From: Trichopria drosophilae
Taxonomy: Eukaryota; Arthropoda; Insecta; Hymenoptera; Diapriidae
Direction of reading: 5' to 3'
Length of the DNA stretch: 64,000 bases
NCBI GenBank assembly: GCA_030407085.1
Contig: CM059582.1
Coordinates: 91,190,501-91,254,500, forward strand
The notes below the pieces were generated by a model. That model was not told where the DNA came from, searched no databases, and worked only from the letters and a program-made list of their open reading frames with translations. Made by a program: the position numbers and the translations under genes. Shown in pieces: positions 55,450 to 64,000 of the stretch. Positions within the stretch are counted from its first letter, which is position 1, and each line of letters begins with the position of its first letter.

Positions 55450-56194
55450 TTAAGTGGAGTATTTATTATAAAAGGTGCAACTCCGAAAGCGTATTTTCTT
55501 TTCCTGTGGCTTGATAGAAGGTGGCACACGTGCAGAAGTTCGCACGTTGTGCAAAAGTTTAAACCTCGGGGGCGCCCGGAAAACCCCAATCGGTGTAAGT
55601 TCTGTGTAATGAATCGTTAAATGTAAACGCGATAGATCAATTTGATTTCGGTATAATACTGTGACACGTGTTTTTTATAGTTTTTCAGCGGCACTTATTC
55701 GCCTAACCTCAAATTGGAGGATGAAAAAAAGGGTGTTGGTTGGAATCTTCATCGGCGGAACATCAGGTCGGGTTTTTTATTAATTTGCTTATCGTTATAT
55801 TATGTATTCGGTTAATGTTATGCGAACCCAGTTCGTAGAGTAAGTTTAAAATCTTGGGACATCGGCCTCTTCTAAAAAGAAGACCTTCTGAATAAATCAT
55901 TCAGGCTGGTATCCCCTTTCTTTTGTTTATTGTGATTCCCGTCGATTCCATAATTTCGTTCTATTTGACAAAGTGGAAAGTAAATCAAATGGTAATTCAT
56001 TTTATATAATAATGGTAAGTCAACCTAGTCTGTGCCTTTTTTCTTTTTGATCTTTTTTCTTAGTAGGAACTTTCGGATATTTTAAAAAAATTTAATCTAA
56101 TATATTTTGAAATAAATAATGACTATTTTTTAATAAAATCGTTTATAGTTTATAAATACAAATTCAAATGTTGAAACACACGAATTTAAAAGTC

Positions 56195-57112
56195 AAATCG
56201 TTACCTTCTTGGAGAACAAGCAGTTGCTACATCCTAAACAATGCGGATTCCATAGGTTCCATAGCACGCAAACTGCTTTGGAATCCCTTCTTGACGACAT
56301 CCCATCGGGAATTGACAGGGGCTACATTACCATCTTAGTCCTGTTCGATTTCTCGCAGGCATTTGACTCTTTTAGTCGAATGATGCATTCTTTCCTGTTC
56401 AGTCGATCCGATCGATTATTGGACTTGACCGACAAGCATGCGAACTGGAGTTCACTACATCCGGGGTCCCTCAAGGCACTAGCCTTGGACCGGTTCTCTT
56501 CACCATTGTCATCGCCATTTCAGCGAAGTGAAAGATCTAGGTGTAGTAATTGCATGTGATCTATCCTGGAATCGACACGTAAACTCGATCTCGTCCAAAG
56601 TTCATTACGTTCTCTATAGACTGAAGTACCGTGAATCATTCCTACTTCCAAAAATCAAACTGTCTCTGGTAAATTCATTAGTCATCCCCCATCTTGATTA
56701 TGCCATGCTCGGCACAGCTGACCTCTTGGGATATCTGAATATAAAATAGCAAAGTTTGAAGAATAACGCTCTTGGGTATATCCATCGCCTACGGGGTGAT
56801 GATAGGCTTGCACCATTTATACGAAATGCGAACTGGATATCTGTTTCATACAGATAATTGCACTTCTTTGCTAGTCTTGCCCAGCAGATAATTAATACCA
56901 ACCAACCATCTTATCTTTCATCCAGATTTGTGCTAATTAACAGTTCACTGCGCCGTTCATCTCGTATTCAGTCCTCTCATTTAATACTCCCTATCCCCCG
57001 CACAAACATTTTCGCAAGATCATTCTGGATTACAGCTATACAATACTGGAATTCCTTGCCATTCCATCTCCGAAATCTTTCATCCATACACGTAAAAAAA
57101 ATGCGACTTTAG
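56195..57112 (+). pseudogene. Second LINE copy, 3' part (RT)
   Basis: VTFLENKQLLHPKQCGFHR, DRGYITILVLFDFSQAFDSF (RT), a deletion that removes the FADD box, VKDLGVVIACDLSWNRHV, KIKLSLVNSLVIPHLDYAM and FARSFWITAIQYWNSLPF. Colinear with 24360-25480. Stops and frameshifts throughout. Confidence 0.8.
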
Positions 57113-57344
57113 CGGTATCTTTTTCCTTTGCTTATATGACAGCCAATTTTCTATGTCGTAATAGCGTCGATGTTAATCCGTGTCGGCATAAATTGATACA
57201 AATTGTATGAAAACAGATCCCATAACACTAAAGAATGCCAGGCACTCTCTAAAAGCATGGTATCCATAATAGCTTACCACCAACCTTACTCCGGACGCGC
57301 ATCAAACTTCACCATACTTTTATTGTATCATCAACGGCATAACG
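57113..57344. other. No recognised feature
   Basis: Short unassigned sequence between LINE and palindrome. Confidence 0.4.
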
Positions 57345-57820
57345 TGGCGGTATGGTAGCTGCCTGGAAAGCACTGGTTACTGTCCGGCCGTCTACGATTC
57401 TCCCGTTTGTTTAAACTATACATTTTAGGATAGGGCTCTCCAGGACTTTTTTGTAGAAAATTTTCTCCTCTACAAAAAAGGTTGAATAAATTTTGAACGT
57501 ATCTTGCACCGTTTCCGATACGGAAGCGATAGAATTAAAAACAAAGACTTCGGTGTCCGTCACCATGTTCTGAAAATTCGTTGTTTTTCATTCTATCGTA
57601 TCCGTATCAAAAACAGTGCAAGATACAGCAAAAATTCACTAAACCTTTTTTGTAGAGGAGGACATGTCCTACAAAAAGTCCTGGAGAGCCCTATCCTAAA
57701 ATGTATGGTTTAAGCCCATGCGAACCCGAAAGATAGAAAGCGGAAGAATCATAGACGGCCGGACAGTAACCAGAGTAACCATTGCTTTCCAGGCAGGAAT
57801 CAGCACTCTACTTACCGCCA
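57345..57820. repeat. Outer palindrome interrupted by a MITE
   Basis: GCCTGGAAAGCACTGGTTAC and GTCCGGCCGTCTACGATTC (57368-57405) are inverted at about 57740-57800 (ATAGACGGCCGGACAGTAAC; GCTTTCCAGGC). The MITE at 57421-57703 sits near the axis. Confidence 0.75.
57421..57703. mobile_element. Mariner-type MITE, 283 bp
   Basis: Starts CATTTTAGGATAGGGCTCTC and ends with the inverse; TA at 57419-57420 and 57704-57705. The arms pair over most of the length. Confidence 0.85.
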
Positions 57821-57903
57821 ACTACAAAAGGATTCAGAAATTAAGTAACGATATGAATGCTTTTCAATCATTTTGGAGGCGGCGGCCTCCGGGCATAAGT
57901 GCC

Positions 57904-58850
57904 CTAATAGATTGGCCAGTTCCATGGCCTGTTGAAGGCGGTCGAATCAGACCGCTCTTCTGCCCCAGATCCTTCCGGGGCTATTAGTACTAGGGGCTCG
58001 TCGGCCCCGTCTTCGACGGCCAGTACGTCGGGCTCGTGACCTCCGTTGGGTCGGTCCCTCACCGGCTCGCCTTCGGGTTGTCCCACAGCCCCATCCTCTT
58101 TGGCCCCCGGTTGGCGGGCCCTATCCGGCTCCTGGGCGAAGACGATGTCCTCCTCCCGGACACAACGATGCCTCGTCCGCTGGCGACGAGGCCTGGTGGG
58201 GTTGGCCTCTTCCTCCTCGGTCCCTGAACGACTGCGGGCGCCACGAGCTCTTCGTACCATCCAGGCGCGGTACCCCTCCGCGCATCTGGGGCATCCCTCC
58301 ACGGAATTTCTGGACTGTCCGCAGTTAGCGCAGAACGACCGGGTCTTCGGCACCGGACACCTTCTCCATAGGTGCCGGCCAATCTAACAATTAAAACACC
58401 GACCGAGAGGTGGATCTCGGTCGATGTCGTTGGCCATATATGGCAGGTCCCCAAATAACACTCACCTTCGTACTGGGGGATGGGGGCTCCCCCTCGGTAA
58501 CCGCTGAACGGACAGGTAGTCCCTCGTCTCATACCTTCTCGGAGGAGGGGGAGGGGGCATTACGGGCCCAGTGCCCTCATTAGAGACAGATCGTCGGCCA
58601 AAGCCAAGGGTGCGACGGGAATAACCTCGTTCTCTTGGCCCCGATCGCTGAGGACGATGGTGCTCACGTCCCGTGCCAACACGAAGTCCGCCTCCGACTT
58701 CGAGGGACTAGCTTCTCCGGTGGGTGAGGGTGACCATGTGGTGGTACGATGAGGTGCTCCCCATCCGCGCCATGCACGGGTGGAGTCAACTACCCTTCGT
58801 AGGAGCGACGTCTCACCCCGCTTGAATAGCGGTACGGTCGATGCCTGCAA
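57904..58850 (-). pseudogene. Zinc-knuckle ORF downstream of integrase
   Basis: Minus strand. From 58850: a hydrophilic segment, then a proline run (MPPPPPPRRYETRDY near 58540). Next is a CCHC knuckle with spacing C-x2-C-x4-H-x4-C, in which a TAG occupies the first position after the second Cys (about 58385-58345), and then SFCANCGQSRNSVEGCPRC and an Arg/Glu-rich tail to 57904. Stops at about 58460 and 58385. It looks like a gag-type nucleic-acid-binding protein but lies after pol. It could be the gag of a second, tandem element or a genuine third ORF. Confidence 0.5.
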
Positions 58851-58885
58851 CAGAAATCAAACCTCATTAATGCTTGACGCGCCGA

Positions 58886-59060
58886 GACCCACGAGGTGCA
58901 ACGTACCGCTTTAACTCTGACACGTGTGTCTTCGTTACCTTCCGGCCGCTCCCTCCTTCTAACTCGTACACGATCGGAGAAATGACACGGATGATACGCA
59001 ACGGCCCCTCGGCCTCGTAGCGCGGCACGAGTTTCGCAGCGAACCTATCTGCTCCCGACG
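58886..59060 (-). pseudogene. Gypsy integrase SH3-like tail
   Basis: Minus strand: RFAAKLVPRYEAEGPLRIIR then VISPIVYELEGGSGRKVTKT and HVSELKR. Typical integrase end. About 100 residues before it are missing and replaced by unrelated DNA. Confidence 0.7.
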
Positions 59061-59285
59061 ACAGAACTGAAAAGTAGAGTATTTTAGGTGCCTTCCCTCC
59101 CTTGCGGGTTTAAGCCCCCCCCCCCCCCCCATGGCGGATGGGGCCATATTTGAGCGATGCACCACACCGCAGGTTGTGCCCATTGAAAAATAAACAACAA
59201 TTCAGCTACCAAATTATTAGTAACAAGCTGCCTGCCTTGAGACTTCTGTTGGTTCAGAGAACCCTTTCTAACGTTGCCACGGTAA
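59061..59285. other. Unassigned DNA inside integrase
   Basis: Contains a C homopolymer (about 59117-59130) and an AATAAA-like string. It replaces the integrase middle; no family recognised. Confidence 0.4.
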
Positions 59286-59700
59286 TCAGCTCCGACGAAC
59301 GTTCGAATCATCGTCTTCAGCGTTCGGTTCGTTCTCTCCACCGAGTTAGCCTGAGGGTGGTACGGCGGGGTAGTTGCCCGCACGCCGTACCCATGGAGCA
59401 TTTTGTCCATGACGTCGTTCCGGAACTCCTTCCCGTTAGCGGTGAGCAAGTACTCGGGAGTTTCCATCGGAACAAGATGAGATCCTCGAAGGCTCGTGCA
59501 ATATTCTTGCCGTCGGCCGTCCCTAGCACTTTAAGTTCCACCCACCGCGTGAACACATCGGTGAAAACCAACACATACGGATTTTGTCCCCGGCTGGGCG
59601 GAAATGGGCCCATGATATCGGCGGATACAATCGACCATGGTTTCTCGACCACTCGTTATCCCATTAGCTGCATCTGCGCACGAACTGAAGTACGTCGTAA
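59286..59700 (-). pseudogene. Gypsy integrase core
   Basis: Minus strand: WSIVSADIMGPFPPSRGQNP with first Asp, FTDVFTRWVELKVL, a frameshift near 59465, LLTANGKEFRNDVM where the second catalytic Asp is replaced by Ala (59432-59446), and YHPQANSVERTNRTLKTMI with the Glu. The mutation alone would block integration. Confidence 0.75.
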
Positions 59701-59786
59701 CGCATTCAGGGCCAGTAATATTCCACCGCAGCCGATAATATGTCTTCTCTACGCCATAATGTCCGGAGTGGGCCTCTTTATGGGCT

Positions 59787-60164
59787 TCATAGTGCCTCTT
59801 CTCGTAAGTCTACTGGTAGCACTAATTTCCAGCGGTTCTCTCCGCCTGTCACCGGATCCAATAAAGGATCCAATAACGACCATGCGTGGTACAACGTACC
59901 GTTCTCCGTTTTCCACTCAGGGTGATCTTTGACTAATTTTCTTCTCCGTTCGTACCAATCGTCCCTCTCGGAGGCAATTCTCATGGCACCAACGTCTTCT
60001 TCGACTCTCCGGGAAAGAGCATCCGGGACATGGTGTAATGCTCCTTTCCTATGCCGGAAATCCACGGCTGATCCTTTCCCGTTAGCTTCGTGAGGGGCAA
60101 TCGTTTCTCCGCCAGATTCGGAATGAATCGCGCATACAACCCTACCATACCAAGGAAACGTCAT
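59787..60164 (-). pseudogene. RT connection and residual RNase H end
   Basis: The amino part in another frame reads FLGMVGLYARFIPNLAEK, and the open frame continues RHRKGALHHVPDALSRRVEED, the end of RNase H. The RNase H catalytic part (about 110 residues) is missing. The linker to the integrase zinc finger follows (WKTENGTLYHAWSL). Confidence 0.65.
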
Positions 60165-60166
60165 AC

Positions 60167-61199
60167 TTACCTTAACGTCCGTGGTAGGGGGTATTCTAAC
60201 ACTGGGCGGATTTTCTCCTTATCGGGCCGTAATCCTTCTCGATCGACTCGGTATCCGAGATAAACGGCACTGGTGAAGCAGAATTCGCTCTTCTCGCGGT
60301 TGATTTGAAGACCGGCTCTCAGAATGGTCTCCAATACTTTGCGTACCCAACTGAGGTGGTCCTCGAACGACTCGTTAACGATAATGATGTCGTCGAGGTA
60401 CACAAATACGTGTGGTTCGAACTCCGGACCGAACAACGAATCCATGAGACGCTGGAACATTGCTGGAGCATTCGTTGGGCCGTAGGGCATCCTCTTGAAG
60501 TGGTAGAGCCCTCTGGCTGCTACAGCGAAAGCGGTGATTTCCCGGTTTCTCGTTTAGAGCGGCATGGCACCTGGAAGTTCGCCTGGCTCAGGTCGAGTTT
60601 ACTAATAAACTTCGCTCGGCGAACTTTATCCAGGATGCCGTCGATATTCGGGGCGGATACGCATCCTTCTTCGTAACGTCGTTTACATCACGAAAGTCGA
60701 TGCAAAACCGATAGGCCCCGTTCGGTTTCCTCACCATTACGGGAGCACTCGACCACGCGCTGCTCGACGGCTCGATGATGGCATTGCGAAGCATCGAGTG
60801 TACTTCCGCCTGAGCGGCCTCTAGAACGGCAGGCGATACACGGCGAAACCGATGCTTGATGGGTCGCGCGTCTCCTAGATCAATGACGTGCTCCACTAAG
60901 GGAGTGGTACCTAGTGTGGCTATTGGAGGGGGCAACAGCTGATCCAATAACTCCTTCAACTGTTCCTCCTGCCTCGACGTGACCTCCGCCAGCCCGCGGC
61001 ATTCTACATATATCGTCGCTTCTTCTGCGATATCAAACTTTCTCCATTTGCCGTCGCCACTTCTCCGTTCTCCTTTCTCGCAATCGACGGTTATCCGCAT
61101 TTTCTTCGGAAAATCTAGCCCGAGGATGGCACCGTAATCTAATGTGGTCGCGACGCGAAAGGAAACCTGCTTGGTCCGATTTCCCACGTCGACGACCAA
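60167..61199 (-). pseudogene. Gypsy protease C-terminus and reverse transcriptase
   Basis: First frame (61199-60588): protease end ATTLDYGAILGLDFPKKMRI, then RT start EHVIDLGDARPIKHRFRRV, RNAIIEPSSSAWSSAPVMV, DFRDVNDVTKKDAYP. After a frameshift (60600-60490): MPYGPTNAPAMFQRLMDSLF and VYLDDIIIV (YLDD at 60389-60400), SAVYLGYRVDREGLRPD. All core RT boxes are present. Confidence 0.85.
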
Positions 61200-61410
61200 C
61201 GGTAGCTGTCCCGTTATCCTCGCCGTATGGCCTGTAGACCTTCACATTTCTCCCTAATGGGGGAGAATGCGATCGCGATGCATATCGGCAATTCCCGGTC
61301 CGACAAATGACCGCGTTGCGCCTGTATCGCAAGTCCTCGGGCTTTGACTCCGGCGATGACCAGGTCAAAATACAGCCTCCTGTCCTTGCTGCCTCTTCCA
61401 GCAGCGGCAT
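61200..61410 (-). pseudogene. Aspartic protease, active-site region
   Basis: Minus strand: the D-T-G-A box (61317-61328) is followed by TRSFVGPGIADMH in a third frame relative to the longer open frames. Retroviral-type protease that would cleave Gag-Pol. A TAG follows about 20 residues later. Confidence 0.65.
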
Positions 61411-62163
61411 TCTCTTCCTCGTTGACGGAACTAGTACTCGTTGGCGCCGACGGGATGCCCCATTTCTCCTTTACATATCGGAGTACCTCCCTTTCCGGGC
61501 ATATTCTCGCTCCTCTCTGGGAGCACTCGTTCTCCATCTGAAACGTGACAGCAGGTCGGGTGAGGAGAACTCGTTCCCCGATCCGCTCGGCTCGTTTCCC
61601 GAGTCCCTCGCTCCTGCTTCCATGCATTCGTTGCATTCTCGGCGAATTGTTCCGATTCGACCATACCCGCGACACTGCCGGGGCTTCGGGCATTCGCGCA
61701 CGAAATGGCCCGTCCCGCCATAGGTGTAGCAGGTTCGCTCTCTTGGTGCTCACATCGGCTCCCCTCCTTGGATGAAATGTGTCGGGGAGGACCGGGCATC
61801 TCGCAAAAGGCGGCTCAACGGGTCGACGTGGTCTTCCTCTTTTTCCGACTCCCGGTGACGATAGCGGCCTCATCGCTTTGGGTTCGCTCTACCGGACCGT
61901 TTGAGTATGGGCGATGTTGGTTGACTTGGTCGCGGTCCAATCGGCGGTTCGATCTGCACAGCCTCCGATCTGCGCCGGGGATCGGTCGCGGCCACTTCGT
62001 CGGAGTTCCTCATTTTTCGGCCTCCTCGCCGTTTCCTCCGATCGTTGTTCTCGTTGCGACGAGCTCTTCGTCCGGTACTGCCGGATGACGTTTCAGACGC
62101 CGAATCCGATTCGATCCTGCCAGCTGCGACTCTCGAATTACGCTTGGTTGGCCTTGCCAGCAT
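61411..62163 (-). pseudogene. gag: Gag with two damaged zinc knuckles
   Basis: Minus strand. Begins at MLARPTKRNSRVAAGRIE (62163) with an Arg/Ser-rich segment, and reaches CYTYGGTGHFVRECP and CRGYGRIGTIRREC (61735-61633). These are two knuckles in which the second Cys of each is Tyr, and the second also lacks His. Knuckles package RNA. The frame is broken several times. Confidence 0.6.
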
Positions 62164-62445
62164 TTCTCGTCGCTGACTCGCTACTTGTTGGCGATAACGT
62201 AGATCCCAACGTTTCTCCTCGACGATCTACTGAGTTGCGGTGAAAAGTGCGTCGAAAGTACCGCTCCTTTTCACGGCCTCGGATTTACGACAATCTGGTC
62301 GACTCGACTGACTCTCGCGACTCCGGAGTCCTCCGAGCACCCCGATCGGTGGCGCTCCGGCTGGTTCGGGGCCGTTCCTATAACATGATGCCGTCACGAA
62401 AACGCACGAAACGGTTCTAAATGGCCGCACTTCAACGACGGCGAA
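62164..62445 (-). other. Leader or 5' LTR remains of the minus-strand gypsy element
   Basis: GC-rich. No clear LTR end or primer-binding site found. Confidence 0.3.
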
Positions 62446-62452
62446 CGTAACA

Positions 62453-64000
62453 GGTCCGCCGGTGTAACGTCACATTACAGTATATGTATAGCAACTATAC
62501 ATAACCGTAATTTCATAGTTAAGAAACCTGGTTAATTGAATAATTTATCACTTCTGTATTGAGCATGATATCATTTACTGATATAACTAGTGCATTTCTG
62601 TTGCTAGTTTCACAAGGATTCCTTGTTATTTCAAACAATTTCTATACTCTTAAATAAACAAAATTCCTATTTTTATAACAGCGAGGTTAGCCATGTTATC
62701 CTAAGTAGGAATACTTGTTATTTTAGTAAGGATTGAGTGAATCAGGAGAAAAAGTTATTCCTCAGCGTTTTATTTTTTTGAGTTTGGTTTTGCTCACCTA
62801 AAAAAGTAAGTTTCTCACCCTGTTTGCCATATAATCAATTTTTGTCCTTAAGAAAGCATTTGTTCAGTCAATTCAAGATATTAAAAATATTAACTTACAA
62901 ATATTAATTAATTATAAACAATATATATACGATATTAGGCATCTTTTTTTAAAAGAACCCGTTCGTAAAAAATAATCCTATATAAACTTATGGGAAACAT
63001 AATTTATGCATTTTACGAGATGCCGATTATGAACTTGAAGTTATAATTTGGAAATTCAAAAGGCCGAAACAAATATGGCTACCGCATTGCATTAAATATT
63101 CAATTATTTTTTTATTATCGATATTAGTTTTTTTAGGTGCTAATTACAATTTTGTGCCCGTATATTTTAAATGGCGAATCCGAAATGTCGGAAGCTATAC
63201 TTAAAATTATGGATTTTATCAATAACAAGAATATTGCCTTGTTACAAACATAAATAGTTATATTTTTTATGAGCTATTTTAATCCACAATAATGTAAATA
63301 AATTTTGGTTATGTAGATATTCTTTTATTATATTGCTTTCAAAAAGTAAAACTATTTTCGTTTGCAAATTCGTTCGAAAAATAAGTCCACTATCTGATTA
63401 GTGAATGATAACTGATGGACGATACTTAACGATATGTGCACATATGTAGTTTACGTGTATATCACGTCCGCACTCCATTTACGAGTATAAATATGTATAC
63501 GGGACATACTGCCGTTAATCACTCGGAATCCTGCCACGGTATGCCGCAATGAAACAATCGCACGAGGCGCAACATACTTGCGTAGATGCTGTATATCATT
63601 GCTTAATATTGTTTATATCATCGTGGTACCTAGGGTACGATTAACACTCAGGTGAGTGTAGCTTTTAGCAGAAATACGCGCATGCACAATGGCGGACTTT
63701 TCTTTGGTTTCCCTCAAAAACGCTTTATAAAACTATATATTAGAAAGCATAGGATAAATAGGATTCTTTCCCCGTTTATATAAAAAAATATTTTTATGGT
63801 TTTTAATTTTTAACTTTTTTTTTAATATTATTTTACGTCGAGTTTTGTGAAACCACATGGTACTAAATCGCGACGGGACCTACAGTTTATGAAGGTGGAA
63901 TCCGAACCACCTGAGCTATGGCGTTATTAGACACTTATAAATAATTACAGAGGTGTCCCGATGACAGATGGCAGAGGCCGGGATCGAACCAGGGTTTTCT
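62453..64000. other. AT-rich terminal region, no recognised gene
   Basis: No ORF with a motif. The last 100 bp contain tRNA-promoter-like strings on the minus strand (B-box-like GGTTCGATCCC at 63980-63990; A-box-like TAGCTCAGGTGG at 63908-63919), in the wrong order for a single tRNA gene. Confidence 0.4.

Larger units (their letters stand above)
53835..56194. mobile_element. 2.4 kb insertion splitting the second LINE copy
   Basis: LINE coding similarity stops after ...VIDAFATR (53834) and resumes at VTFLENKQLLHPKQCGF (56195 on), at the place expected by comparison with 24310-24390. The inserted DNA is composite: a tandem CCAAT/CRE-like array (53868-54130), a TTAA transposon (54243-55449) and unassigned sequence to 56194. 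Confidence 0.7.
57904..62452 (-). mobile_element. Degraded Ty3/gypsy element, minus strand
   Basis: Order on the minus strand: leader, gag with zinc knuckles, protease (DTGA), RT (YLDD), residual RNase H, integrase with a deletion, integrase tail, then a zinc-knuckle ORF. No complete LTR found; CGTAACA at 62446-62452 may mark a 5' LTR edge. Confidence 0.75.

Noticed and set aside
59138..59932. 264-codon plus-strand frame
   Set aside because: Antisense to the gypsy integrase, which carries the conserved motifs.
63880..64000. Possible tRNA gene or tRNA-derived SINE on the minus strand
   Set aside because: The B-box-like string precedes the A-box-like one; the window ends before a full unit could be judged.

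Overview
The window looks like a gene-poor, transposon-packed stretch of an arthropod genome, probably an insect. The evidence is the mobile-element complement: errantivirus-like and other Ty3/gypsy LTR elements, a Penelope-like element, APE-type LINEs, a mariner-type transposon, TTAA-flanked transposons, and several long foldback elements. No host gene, rRNA or convincing tRNA was recognised, and nothing suggests a bacterium. Almost every coding region carries stops or frameshifts, so nearly all calls are pseudogenes.

Layout. 1-4779: 3' end of an errantivirus-like retroelement with OTU-like and macro-like domain remnants, an integrase tail, a broken env and a 3' LTR. 4780-11281: a minus-strand repetitive gene of an uncharacterised arthropod family with a PIN/XPG-I-like nuclease region. 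The errantivirus (at 4779/4780) and a 2.19 kb LTR-like insertion (6298-8486) both interrupt it. 12056-15074: mariner-type transposon with compound terminal inverted repeats (TIRs). 15755-17770: SWIM-finger transposon protein fragment, then a Penelope-like element. 18937-19680: foldback element. 20120-25857: two LINE pieces, the larger with an internally duplicated endonuclease. 25858-27954: end of another TGTTACG...CGTAACA LTR element. 28084-30764: Mutator/Kolobok-like fragments and a small MITE. 31396-33029: foldback element. 33072-42782: a giant foldback element with 296-bp tandem repeats in both arms, invaded by a 5'-truncated Ty3/gypsy element on the minus strand. 45039-47905: DNA transposon with 478-bp TIRs. 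47921-49320: Penelope and Mutator-like remnants. 50541-51575: minus-strand gypsy fragment. 52290-57112: second copy of the LINE, split by a 2.4 kb insertion. 57345-57820: nested palindromes. 57904-62452: degraded minus-strand Ty3/gypsy element with gag, protease, reverse transcriptase (RT), integrase and an extra zinc-knuckle ORF. 62453-64000: AT-rich, nothing recognised.

The genes do not form a pathway. The biology is a stratigraphy of insertions, several datable relative to each other because one splits another. Strongest leads: the OTU plus macro cassette in an env-bearing retroelement, the giant foldback with higher-order A/B repeats, arrays of TCAAGGTCA in unrelated TA-flanked foldback elements, and two AT-hooks at the end of a gypsy polyprotein.
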